From assembly GCA_964559135.1 (NCBI GenBank), contig CAZLGG010000011.1:1-60974 (forward strand): a stretch of DNA of 60,974 bases, in the 5' to 3' direction. This stretch comes from DRQF01 sp964559135. GTDB taxonomy: Bacteria > Planctomycetota > GCA-002687715 > DRQF01. Positions 42,178 through 50,541 of this stretch are shown one piece after another. Every line of letters begins with the position of its first letter. Positions within the stretch are counted from its first letter, which is position 1. The translations under genes were made by a program, and so were the position numbers. Under the pieces are notes generated by a model. It did no database searches. It was given only the letters and a program-made list of their open reading frames with translations, and was not told the DNA's origin.

Positions 42178-43876
42178 TCGTCAGCTGGACTCCGTCGCTC
42201 GTGGCGGCGCCGAGACCACCGTCATCCAACATCACCCACTGCAAGTAGACGTTCAGTCCCGCCAGCGCAGGATTGTCGGCGATGGAGATCGTGAGGGAAC
42301 CATAGCCCGCGCCGTGGACGAGGACGGGCCCATTCAGGATGAGCGACGTGATGAGAGGCGGCGGACTCTGAGCGACGAAAAGAGGAATCGCCCCGAAAAT
42401 GGGCGGATCGGAACCCGGGTTTTGCGGTCCGGCGAGAAGGAATGCGGGGACGCCGCCGATGCCGTTGGCCAGCCCCACGGTGAAGAAGGGATGGTTCAAG
42501 TTGGGGGGTTCCTGGGCCAGAATCTGGGGAAGAAGGCCCGTACTGTCGGGGAAGCCCGTGCCTGGGAATCTACGGGGATTGGACGTGGGAAGGGTCCCGT
42601 CGCCCTGCAATTCGGAATGCAGGGTTGGACGATCGAACGGCGGGAGTTCCTGGGCCACCCGGGGATCCGTGAGCCCGAAGCGAAGGAAGTCGACCAGGTC
42701 GAGGCGTTGGGCGGTCAGCAGTCCGAGGGGCGCCATGGCGGGGTCGATGTTCTCCATGAAAACGCCGCCGTTGTTGTAGAACTGGACCACCTGATCCAAC
42801 GACGATCCGCTGCCGGTGCCCGTGTGGAACAGGCCACCGGCTTCCCGGAGCCCCACGTTCCGAAGGGTGGGTGTCTTCATCCTCCCCTTGTCCTGGGGGT
42901 CTCCCGTGACGGCCATGCGGCCGACGTCGCCGTTGGGATCGGTGAGGCCGATGTTGTGGAAGAGCCCATCGGTGAACATGCCGTTCATGGTGTGGCAGAA
43001 CACACAGTTGCCCGTGGTCTTGAAGATGTTCAAACCGTTTTGTTGGGCGGGAGTGAGAGCCGCCGTGTTGCCGGCGTTGAAAGCGTCCCAAGGGGTCTGG
43101 TCGGAGATGAGCGTTCGCTCATAGGTGCCGATGGCCATGGCCACCCGTCCCGCCGTGATCTCCGGTGTTCCGAAAGCCGCGGCGAAGAGGGCGGGATACG
43201 TCACGCCCGGCGTGAGAACGGCTTGAATGTCGGCAGGCAGATTGGTCGCGAGTGCGAGAGGTCGCACCCGTGCCAACTTGAAGAGGATCTCCGTCCATGG
43301 CCGATTCTGGTGGGCCATTTCGACGCTGGAAACCGGCGGTCCGACGGCTTGGCTTTCCAGAGCGCCGCCAAAGGCGATCAGGACCTGTCCCGTCACCGGG
43401 TCGGAGAATTCGCTCGTCGCGCGGCCGTCCCAAAAAATGTCCTGAGAGAACCAGGAATCGGTGGCGGGCGGCGTCTTGCGCCCCGTGCGCTGGACGTCAG
43501 GAAAGAAAACGCCGTCATCCTCCATGGCTCCGCCGTGCATGGCATTGATGACGCCTCGGGAGCCGCGGACATCGTCCAGGGTGCCGAAGACGCCGTCGGC
43601 TCCGGGATGATCGGAGTTGGGGCCCGCGGCGCGGGGATCGCTCCCCCCGGCGGAGAAGATGTGGCACGTTCCACAGGCCTGGGTGTTCGTGGAACTCATC
43701 TGTTCCTCCCAGAAGAGGATCTTCCCCAAAATGCGCTTGGCCTCCGAGAAGGGGTTTTCGATGGGATGGGTCACGGGCGGGTAGGGGGGATCCCCCTGGG
43801 CTGTGGCGGTGGCGCTCAGACCTCCGAAGGCCACGAGAGCCGCGACGGCAAGGACTACGAATCGTCGACTGCGCAT
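42167..43876 (-). CDS. Di-haem cytochrome c peroxidase / MauG family protein 1
   Basis: A secreted 569-residue protein (signal peptide RFVVLAVAALVAFGGLSATA). Two haem c sites: CGTCH at 68-72 and CVFCH at 291-295. Conserved peroxidase/MauG stretches include GKILFWEEQMSSTNTQACGT, DIFWDGRA, and MKTPTLRNVGL. After about residue 420 the protein extends well past the usual length, ending in a beta-rich tail with IADNPALAGLNVYLQWVML. The closest paralogue in the window is the next gene at 44145. It may reduce peroxide or oxidise a protein or organic substrate; the redox partner is unknown. Confidence 0.88.
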   Translation of the reverse strand: MRSRRFVVLAVAALVAFGGLSATATAQGDPPYPPVTHPIENPFSEAKRILGKILFWEEQMSSTNTQACGTCHIFSAGGSDPRAAGPNSDHPGADGVFGTLDDVRGSRGVINAMHGGAMEDDGVFFPDVQRTGRKTPPATDSWFSQDIFWDGRATSEFSDPVTGQVLIAFGGALESQAVGPPVSSVEMAHQNRPWTEILFKLARVRPLALATNLPADIQAVLTPGVTYPALFAAAFGTPEITAGRVAMAIGTYERTLISDQTPWDAFNAGNTAALTPAQQNGLNIFKTTGNCVFCHTMNGMFTDGLFHNIGLTDPNGDVGRMAVTGDPQDKGRMKTPTLRNVGLREAGGLFHTGTGSGSSLDQVVQFYNNGGVFMENIDPAMAPLGLLTAQRLDLVDFLRFGLTDPRVAQELPPFDRPTLHSELQGDGTLPTSNPRRFPGTGFPDSTGLLPQILAQEPPNLNHPFFTVGLANGIGGVPAFLLAGPQNPGSDPPIFGAIPLFVAQSPPPLITSLILNGPVLVHGAGYGSLTISIADNPALAGLNVYLQWVMLDDGGLGAATSDGVQLTIMP

Positions 43877-44144
43877 CTTTCACTCCTTTGATGGATCGGC
43901 GGGGGGCCGCGGAAACGGCGTATCCCCCGAATTCGGCGATGTTGGCTACGCCCAGTATAGGGACCCAAGGGGCTGGGACGAAGCAAGTCGGGAATCTTTT
44001 CCGCCCATGGAGCAGGGTGGGGTGTGGCAGGTCGTCGCGGCTTCGGAGTCGGACCGTGGGAAAAAAATGCGAGCCGAGAGGGGACTCGTCCGGAGTCGTC
44101 CTCCCGGCCCGCGCAGGGGGTGCGTTGTCGTCCGGCTCAGTCCA

Positions 44145-45797
44145 TCAGAAGAAGGTCAGGCGCGTTCCCTGACTTGCGGCGGCTCCGCTGGCCGCCGTCG
44201 GATCCACGACGAACCACTGCAAGAAGAGCTGCAGACCGGCGAGGGCCGGGTTGTCGGCAATGGGAACCTGCACGCTGGCGTACCCGGCTCCCCCGACCCC
44301 GGGTGTCCCCTCGATGACCATCGGGGCGACGATCAAACTCGTGGGATCGAGGCTGATGTTGATGGGGATTCCCGCGAGAACGAGTCCCGGAGGTGCCGGC
44401 GAAAAGGCCATGGCCAAATAAGCTTGGGCTCCCCCCAGGGCCTGCCCGAGACCCATCTTCCAATCGACGGCGTTGATGTGAGGAGGGCTGACGGCGATCA
44501 TCTGCGGCGTCAAGCCTCCGGTGCCCGCCGAAGCCGCGCCGAAGAGGATCGGATTCGGGGGGACCAGTTCGGAGTGCAGGGTCGGCCGATCGAAGGGGGG
44601 AAGCGCTCCTGCCACCCGGGGATCGGTCAATCCATTCTGCAAGAAGTCGACGAGTTGCCCCCGCTGGAGAGGTGACAGACCGAGGGGAATCAACAAGGGG
44701 TCCTTGTTCGCGGGGAACAGACCGCCGCCACCGTTGTAGAAGTTGACGAGCAAGTTCAAGCTTGGCAGTCCGCCATTGTGCATGAAGCGGTTCCGCAGGC
44801 CGACATTCCTCAGGGGAGCGGTCTTGAATCGACCGGCATCCGCCGGGTCGCCGGTCACATCCTGGCGACCCGCGTCCTCTGCGATGGGGCGGTTCCCCAG
44901 GTTGTGGAAGCCGTGATCACTGAAGTCCGGACCGGTGTGGCAGAGATTGCAGCGGCCCGGGCCGTTGAAGATGGCAAGACCCGCTTGCTGCGCCGGAGTG
45001 AGGGCGGTGGTCATCCCTCCCATGAACGCATCGAAGGGGGTCTGATTGGGGATGAGGATGCGTTCGTAGGAGGCGATGGCGAATGCGATTCGCTCGGCCG
45101 TGATGTCGGGGCTCCCGAACGCGGCATTGAAGAGATCCGGATACGTGGGGGACGTGGCCAAGGCGGCCGTGATGTCCGGGGTGAGGCTGCCGGCCAGCTT
45201 CATGGGAGTCGCCGTGACCAGTTTCGTGGTGATCTCGCTCCAGTCTCTGGACGCGTGCGCCATCTCCACATCAGAGACGGGTGGGCCGGCGGCTTGGCTC
45301 TCGAGAGCTCCCCCCGAAGCGATGGAGACGGCGCCCGTTTCGGGATCGAGGAACGTGGACGAGGCGCGGCCGTCCCAGAAGAGTTCGGGGGCTGCGCCCA
45401 CATCGATGAACGTGGGAGCTCGCCGACCCGTGACCTGACGATTCAGCCCGAAGAGCGCCGAGGGCTCGAAGGCGTTGCTCGAGTCCGAATGGATCACGCC
45501 CGGCGAGCCGTTCACGTCATCCGGAGTCCCGAAAAGACTGTCCGCTCCGGGATGGATGGCCACGCGAGGATCGACGCCGCCGAACTCCGGGCGGTGGCAG
45601 GTTCCGCAGGCGACCGTGTCGTCGCTGGAGAGTTGTTCTTCCCAGAACAGCATTTTCCCCAAGACGACTTTCGAGGGAGTGACAGGGTTTTCCGGGGGGC
45701 CCAAGGGGGATTGGGCCAAGCTCCATGGCGCCAAGGCGGCCACCGCGAGGAGGCCGGCGGCGAGGGGCCTGCCCCATGAGTTGAAATGGATTTGCAT
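44145..45797 (-). CDS. Di-haem cytochrome c peroxidase / MauG family protein 2
   Basis: A secreted 550-residue paralogue of the preceding gene product. The ATG at 45797 gives a signal peptide (PLAAGLLAVAALAPWSLAQ) and has GGAGAAG upstream; the same frame is open further upstream without homology. Haem sites are CGTCH at 64-68 and CNLCH at 283-287. It shares with protein 1 the segments GGALESQA.GPPVS.VEMAH, PPFDRPTLHSEL and the tail IADNPALAGLQLFLQW. A gap of 268 bases, holding a TATACT-like box for the downstream gene, separates the two, so they may be transcribed separately. Confidence 0.88.
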   Translation of the reverse strand: MQIHFNSWGRPLAAGLLAVAALAPWSLAQSPLGPPENPVTPSKVVLGKMLFWEEQLSSDDTVACGTCHRPEFGGVDPRVAIHPGADSLFGTPDDVNGSPGVIHSDSSNAFEPSALFGLNRQVTGRRAPTFIDVGAAPELFWDGRASSTFLDPETGAVSIASGGALESQAAGPPVSDVEMAHASRDWSEITTKLVTATPMKLAGSLTPDITAALATSPTYPDLFNAAFGSPDITAERIAFAIASYERILIPNQTPFDAFMGGMTTALTPAQQAGLAIFNGPGRCNLCHTGPDFSDHGFHNLGNRPIAEDAGRQDVTGDPADAGRFKTAPLRNVGLRNRFMHNGGLPSLNLLVNFYNGGGGLFPANKDPLLIPLGLSPLQRGQLVDFLQNGLTDPRVAGALPPFDRPTLHSELVPPNPILFGAASAGTGGLTPQMIAVSPPHINAVDWKMGLGQALGGAQAYLAMAFSPAPPGLVLAGIPINISLDPTSLIVAPMVIEGTPGVGGAGYASVQVPIADNPALAGLQLFLQWFVVDPTAASGAAASQGTRLTFF

Positions 45798-45918
45798 GCT
45801 GCTTCTCCAGCTCCGATCAGCGCGACGAGAGCTGAAACCCCCGAGAGAGGGGACGGGTTCGGTCAATTCCTCATGAATCGCTCGTGCGCCGTCGAAAGGA
45901 TGCGAAGGGGCCGACGGT

Positions 45919-45935
45919 GGCGTCGTGGCGACGCC
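45919..45935. other. Perfect hairpin between peroxidase 2 and the antiporter
   Basis: GGCGTCG (45919-45925) pairs with CGACGCC (45929-45935) over a TGG loop, within the 161-base divergent intergenic region. No T-run follows on either strand. It could be an operator-like or mRNA leader structure. Confidence 0.25.
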
Positions 45936-45958
45936 TCGGCTAACCTCCTGCCAACGCG

Positions 45959-47248
45959 GTGGTTGGGAGTCGAAGAGTTTTGGATGTTTTCGGCACGTCG
46001 TTTCTGACGGTGGCGGCGTTCGTCGCCGTTGGGTTTCCATGGAGGTCCATCGGGCGAAAGCTTGGATTGCCGCCCGCGGTCTCGCTCATGGCCCTGGGGG
46101 TGCTGGTGGGGCCGGATCTTTCGAACCTCGTGCCCGCCTCCTACGTCTCGGCTCACGCGACCTGGATTTCGGGTGCGGCCTTCGCCATTCTCCTCGTCCG
46201 CGCGGGTCTGGGCGTCGTGGTCGAGCGACGGGTGCTCGTTTCCGCCCTCGTCCTCGGGCTGGGGCCAGTCGCCGTCGAATTCGGTGTTCTGGCGGGTGGT
46301 TCCCGCTGGCTGATCTTCGAACGTTGGGATCTCTGCTGGCTCTTCGCATTCCTTCTGGCGGCCGTGTCTCCGGCGGTCATCCTTCCCACGATGCTCGAAC
46401 AGAAACTTCGGGGGCGAGGGGGCTTTCATCGGGTTCCCGACCGCATCATGGGCGCGACGGTGATCAATGCCTTCATCGCTCAGACCGGGATCCTGGCTCT
46501 CCTGGACCACCTGACGCCTCCGCACGCCGGGACCGCCGTTCTCATTCCCCTTCATTGGCCCATCGCCGGTCGCCTCGTGGTCGGGTTGGGGGTCGGAGTG
46601 CTTCTGGGTGTCCTCGTCGGAGCCCTTCTTCCGCTGCCCCGTGTCCCCGCGGAAGGGACGGGCGATGAAAAACCTCGTCGTCGGGCGACGCTGCTGATCG
46701 CTCTGACGGGCGTTGCCGTCTATTTCGCGGGGAGGAGGCTGGGTTTCGAGAGCGTCTTCGCCACGCTGGCCGTGGGGGCTCTCGTGCATCGCCGACTCGG
46801 TGTGTCGGCTCTCCACGTGGAGAGGGGACTGCGCCGCATCTGGTCCTTTGCGGAAATCCTCCTCTTCGCGAATTTGGGGTTGAGAATCTCCGTTTCGCAT
46901 CTGACGGACCCACGCCTTCTCGCATTTCTCTTCGTCCTCATCGCCGTGGCCTTGGGCTGCCGGATTCGAAGCGCGTATTACGTCGCTCGGTGGGGAGGTC
47001 TGCCCGCGCCGGAGTCCACCTACGTGTCCCTCGCTCAGATTCCCAAGGCGACGATTCAGGCGGTCTTCGGCGCCTTGCCTCTGCAGCGATTCCTTCAGGC
47101 GGAAGCCCAGGAACTCGTCCCCGCGGGTTCGACCCTTCTCGTCGCCGCCGTCCTCGCTATCGTCATCACGGCGCCGGCCGGGGCCGTCGTCCTGGACCGC
47201 TGGGCCAAGACCCTCATGCCGCGCAGGCAGGAAGGAGACGACGCGTGA
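45959..47248 (+). CDS. Cation:proton antiporter (CPA/NhaP-like)
   Basis: A 429-residue inner-membrane protein with about eleven helices. Features of CPA antiporters: the early LPPAVSLMALGVLVGPDLSN, the charged-helix region LAAVSPAVILPTMLEQKL (position of the TDPV-type motif), RLGFESVFATLAVGALVHRR, and AQIPKATIQAVFGALPLQR near the C-terminus, as in NhaP-like proteins. It probably exchanges Na+ or K+ for H+. The GTG at 45959 is the first possible start; a TTG at about 45980 would also give a complete first helix. The next gene starts inside its stop (GTGA). Confidence 0.82.
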   Translation: MVGSRRVLDVFGTSFLTVAAFVAVGFPWRSIGRKLGLPPAVSLMALGVLVGPDLSNLVPASYVSAHATWISGAAFAILLVRAGLGVVVERRVLVSALVLGLGPVAVEFGVLAGGSRWLIFERWDLCWLFAFLLAAVSPAVILPTMLEQKLRGRGGFHRVPDRIMGATVINAFIAQTGILALLDHLTPPHAGTAVLIPLHWPIAGRLVVGLGVGVLLGVLVGALLPLPRVPAEGTGDEKPRRRATLLIALTGVAVYFAGRRLGFESVFATLAVGALVHRRLGVSALHVERGLRRIWSFAEILLFANLGLRISVSHLTDPRLLAFLFVLIAVALGCRIRSAYYVARWGGLPAPESTYVSLAQIPKATIQAVFGALPLQRFLQAEAQELVPAGSTLLVAAVLAIVITAPAGAVVLDRWAKTLMPRRQEGDDA

Positions 47249-47493
47249 ACGAACGACCCGATTCGGAGGACGGACCCGTCGAGGCGTCGCCGCCGGACCT
47301 GCGAGGGCTTCGCAGGTTTCACAAGGTGACCGTGGGGGCAGGGATCGTGTTCGTGGCCATGATGTGTTGGAGATTCACCCAGGCGTGGTTGAGGTACGGC
47401 TCGACGGCCCGCGGGCTCTACGGCCTCGGGGCCGGAATCGCCCTCGTGTCGCTCACGGTCTACTGGATTCGTTTCCATCGACGCGGACTCTGA
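47245..47493 (+). CDS. Small two-TM protein coupled to the antiporter
   Basis: An 82-residue protein with a hydrophilic acidic N-terminus and two membrane helices (about 30-47, VGAGIVFVAMMCW; and 57-75, GLYGLGAGIALVSLTVYWI), ending RFHRRGL. The GTG start overlaps the antiporter stop as GTGA, and GAAGGAG is at good spacing. The tight coupling suggests an accessory subunit or regulator of the antiporter; the function is unknown. Confidence 0.7.
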   Translation: MNERPDSEDGPVEASPPDLRGLRRFHKVTVGAGIVFVAMMCWRFTQAWLRYGSTARGLYGLGAGIALVSLTVYWIRFHRRGL

Positions 47494-47500
47494 GCACGGG

Positions 47501-50443
47501 TCAGGTCTCGTCCGAGATGCCCAGAATCCCCGCGCGCTCCAAGAGCGAAGCGATTTCCTCGCGGTCGTTCAGGCCGCTTTGGCGCACCTCTTCCGCAAGT
47601 CGTCGTCTTTCTCTCTCGACACGCAGGAAGCGCAACGCCCCCCGGGCAATGACCTTTTGACTCATGTGCTCGAGCAGCTCGAAGCCTTCGCGATAGACGA
47701 TTCGCGCGGCCAGCGTCTTGGCCATGATCCACGTCACGTACGTCGGCGGAAGATCGGTCCAAAGGCGCTCACCGGCGCTTTCGACGAGGGCGGGGGGCAG
47801 ATGCTCGGTCACGAGTCCGTGCATGGTCTCCGCGTCTTCGGACAACAATCCCTCGATGTCGCCCGCGATCGCGTCGGCCACCGTGATCACGACCTTCGAC
47901 AGGCGGATCGACAGCTCGAAGAGAGGGATGTCGGGCTGGTGCCGCCGCATGCGCAGCAGCAGGTCGGCCTCTCGGCGCGCCAGGTGGCGAAGACGTTCGA
48001 GAACCTCCTGGACGAATGGCTCCTTGATCGCCAGGAATTCCTCCTCGTCGAGCAACATGCAAGCCGCAATCTCGAAGCTCGAAGTGATCACCCCGCACTT
48101 GTTGGCCGAGCTGTCCTTGATGATGAGACACCCCCGATCCGATAGGGCGGATCGGGCGTCAGGCGTGAGGAAGAGGTTCGCTCCCTCGACGATGACGGGG
48201 CACAGAGGGCGTCCTTTCTGGTCGAGGAAGTCCTTCCAGTTGCCGCCATGGATCGTGGCGGGGCGGCCGCCTCCCGGGACGAAGGCATCGGCCGCGACGC
48301 GGAAATGCATCGTGTTGCGAAGCTGAACCCCTTCGGGTTCCTCGACCGTGACGATGCGTCCCCGGGGACCCACCTTGGACCGGTCGAAGGAAGCGATGGG
48401 CAGCCCTTCCCGAAAGAGGCGAAGGAGTTCTTCGTGATCGAGTCCGTCCGGGTCCTCGCCGACTCCCGAGCCGTCGGCGATGCCGACGATTCGGGCATTG
48501 CCGCTGTAGTCCCGGTCGAGGATTCGGATCATGTTGCCCGCGACGTCGCCGTCCGGTCCCCCCGTGATGCTCACGCGGAAGGGCTGCTCGGTCGGCTTGA
48601 TCCCGATGCTCTCCAACGCCGTGCGCAAGAAGACGTTGACGCCCTCGCTCGTGACTCCGTAGGTCTTGTGGTTGATTCCCGCACCCGGTTTGGAACTCAT
48701 GAGAGCGGTCGGCATGGGATAGCCCCGTTGCTTCGCGCGCTTGACCACCCATTCGATCATCTCGGGCGAGATGTTCTCGTCGGGACCGAAGTAGAGCAAT
48801 TCCGGTTGCCCGAACAGATCGACCACGCGGCTTCGGGTCGCGGGGTCGGGGGTGATGAGGTCCAGAAGACTGTCCACGAACGCCTGAACGGAGCGTCGAA
48901 GCGGTGTCCCGGGTTCGATGAGAACGACGCCCTTGGACCCCCCCTCGGGAATGTCCTTGTTCTTCAGTTGCTGAGCGAACGCCAACCCGTAGACCTCGTC
49001 GTAGAGTCGTTCGCACTCTCTCGTGTGCTGATCCGAACCGATGGTGCGAACCGCCCGAATGCCGCCGCGGGCGATGTCCCTGAAGCGCACATGAAAGCCG
49101 TTGAAGGAACGACCGTGGACGAAGAACACGCCGTAGGGGAGCTCCGGGCGCTCCTTCGTCTGCAGAAGGTCGGGACGAATCCGCATCGAGAGGGCATAGC
49201 GGGTCCGGAGGAACACGTTCGTCCGCATGACGCCGCCGACGGCGTCCACGAGGGCGTGCATGACGGTGCGTCCCGCCTCGAGATCGACCGTCGCGTCGAT
49301 TCTCTCGTGCAGTTTGGCCGAGTGGGATTCGAAATCCTCATCCGGAAGGGGACGCTCCGGATTGAAGCGGAGTAGGAAAAGATCCACGACTTCCGTCGTG
49401 AGGTCGAAATTCTTCTTTGCGTGCCGAAGGATGCGGTCCCGGTCAAAGGCGTAGGGATTTCGCTTGACCAGGATGTGATTCACGAGGTGACAGAGACTCA
49501 TGATGATCTCCGCTCGCGTGAGCGAGAGGTTCTCGTGACTGTAGGCCAGGTCCAGGGTCGTGCGATCGATCCACTTCAAACGGAGAAGATCCTTCCGGAT
49601 CGACTGCCAGAGCTGGGAGGCCGGATCGAGGGCCTTACCGTCGGGGCCGCGGACCACGAACCCGAGCATGTTCACGAAGCCGTTGTCGTCATCCTCGATG
49701 CGGTCCAGATAGGCCCGGAAGATGTTGACGTCGGCGCGAGCGAGCCGGGTGGCGACGCGCTCGAGCATGCCCCGCGTGCGACTGTTCGCGACCGTGACGA
49801 CGATGCGGGAGACGTCGGGGTCATTCTCCTCCTCCAAGGTCGCGGTCGTGTTTTCGGTCTTGCTGACTTCGAGGAAATGCACCCGTTGGCGGCAGATGCG
49901 CAGGGGCGTCAGGGTTCGGATGGAAACCCCGGTGCAGCGGGAGAAGTGGTCCTCGATCTCCTCTCGCGTCCAGGATGGGAAGTTTTCGGCGGCGAACGCG
50001 ATCGTCTCTTCCAGCTTGGCGGCCTGTTCCGGATCGGAAGGATCGAAACGGGGCGGATCGCCGGACTCGAAGATCACGAGGAGAAGTTCACCGTTCTTGG
50101 CCGAATGGATTTTCGCCGACCAGAGGTTGAAGTCCTCGGGCAGTTGGGCGGTCATGGAGGCCAGGACGCCCGGTCGATTCACGGGAGCCATCATGGTCCA
50201 CTGCGCATCGTTCTCGCTCTTGAGAACCATCTCGAGCGGACGTCCCGAGGCTTTGGCGGCCAAAATGGATCGGAGCTGCGCCAGCTGCTCGTCGTGGCGG
50301 GTGTCCTGGAAGTAGACGGGTGGCATGTTCTCCAGGAACCAGGGCACCACATCTTCGGCCGTGCGGCGCAGGCTCCCCGCCAACTCGTCGATGAGCGACT
50401 TGGGGTCGACCGCGGCGGATTCGGAGGAAGGTTCGCTTTTCAT
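47501..50443 (-). CDS. NAD-specific glutamate dehydrogenase, large (about 115 kDa) type
   Basis: Converts glutamate to 2-oxoglutarate and ammonium with NAD. It has 980 residues, close to the 115-kDa class and far shorter than the 180-kDa (about 1600) class. The N-terminal 400 residues are a regulatory-type region with ACT-like character (MAPVNRPGVLASMTAQLP). The catalytic core includes KDIPEGGSKGVVLIEPG near residue 500 (substrate Lys), the NAD-binding domain (SITGGPDGDVAGNMIRI), and PVIVEGANLFLTPDAR. It is divergent from the kinase gene, with about 100 bases between the two starts. Confidence 0.93.
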   Translation of the reverse strand: MKSEPSSESAAVDPKSLIDELAGSLRRTAEDVVPWFLENMPPVYFQDTRHDEQLAQLRSILAAKASGRPLEMVLKSENDAQWTMMAPVNRPGVLASMTAQLPEDFNLWSAKIHSAKNGELLLVIFESGDPPRFDPSDPEQAAKLEETIAFAAENFPSWTREEIEDHFSRCTGVSIRTLTPLRICRQRVHFLEVSKTENTTATLEEENDPDVSRIVVTVANSRTRGMLERVATRLARADVNIFRAYLDRIEDDDNGFVNMLGFVVRGPDGKALDPASQLWQSIRKDLLRLKWIDRTTLDLAYSHENLSLTRAEIIMSLCHLVNHILVKRNPYAFDRDRILRHAKKNFDLTTEVVDLFLLRFNPERPLPDEDFESHSAKLHERIDATVDLEAGRTVMHALVDAVGGVMRTNVFLRTRYALSMRIRPDLLQTKERPELPYGVFFVHGRSFNGFHVRFRDIARGGIRAVRTIGSDQHTRECERLYDEVYGLAFAQQLKNKDIPEGGSKGVVLIEPGTPLRRSVQAFVDSLLDLITPDPATRSRVVDLFGQPELLYFGPDENISPEMIEWVVKRAKQRGYPMPTALMSSKPGAGINHKTYGVTSEGVNVFLRTALESIGIKPTEQPFRVSITGGPDGDVAGNMIRILDRDYSGNARIVGIADGSGVGEDPDGLDHEELLRLFREGLPIASFDRSKVGPRGRIVTVEEPEGVQLRNTMHFRVAADAFVPGGGRPATIHGGNWKDFLDQKGRPLCPVIVEGANLFLTPDARSALSDRGCLIIKDSSANKCGVITSSFEIAACMLLDEEEFLAIKEPFVQEVLERLRHLARREADLLLRMRRHQPDIPLFELSIRLSKVVITVADAIAGDIEGLLSEDAETMHGLVTEHLPPALVESAGERLWTDLPPTYVTWIMAKTLAARIVYREGFELLEHMSQKVIARGALRFLRVERERRRLAEEVRQSGLNDREEIASLLERAGILGISDET

Positions 50444-50488
50444 GGATCGGAATAGCGGGGTTTTCGTGTAGGATCAAGCCGCTATCTT

Positions 50489-50516
50489 TTGACAAGACGA
50501 TGTTGTGCTGGATACT
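50489..50516 (+). promoter_or_regulatory. Sigma-70-type promoter for the kinase gene
   Basis: A perfect -35 box TTGACA (50489-50494), a 16-base spacer and GATACT (50511-50516, four of six consensus bases) lie in the divergent gap before the kinase. The predicted transcription start near 50523 is 19 bases before the preferred ATG at 50542, and would make an upstream ATG at 50500 untranscribed. Confidence 0.5.
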
Positions 50517-50541
50517 CCACGTGAAAGGAACAGTTCCGCTT

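Noticed and set aside
43935..43985. TATACT with upstream TTGCTT on the minus strand as promoter of peroxidase 1
   Set aside because: The -10 box is good but the spacing to the only -35-like hexamer is 21 bases, so I did not list it as a promoter.
44060..44110. GACTC/GAGTC hairpin with a nearby T7 run on the minus strand after the peroxidase 2 gene
   Set aside because: The T-run is about 20 bases beyond the short stem, too far for an intrinsic terminator.
50500..50541. ATG at 50500 as the kinase start
   Set aside because: It lies inside the predicted promoter spacer and has no ribosome-binding site; ATG 50542 fits both.
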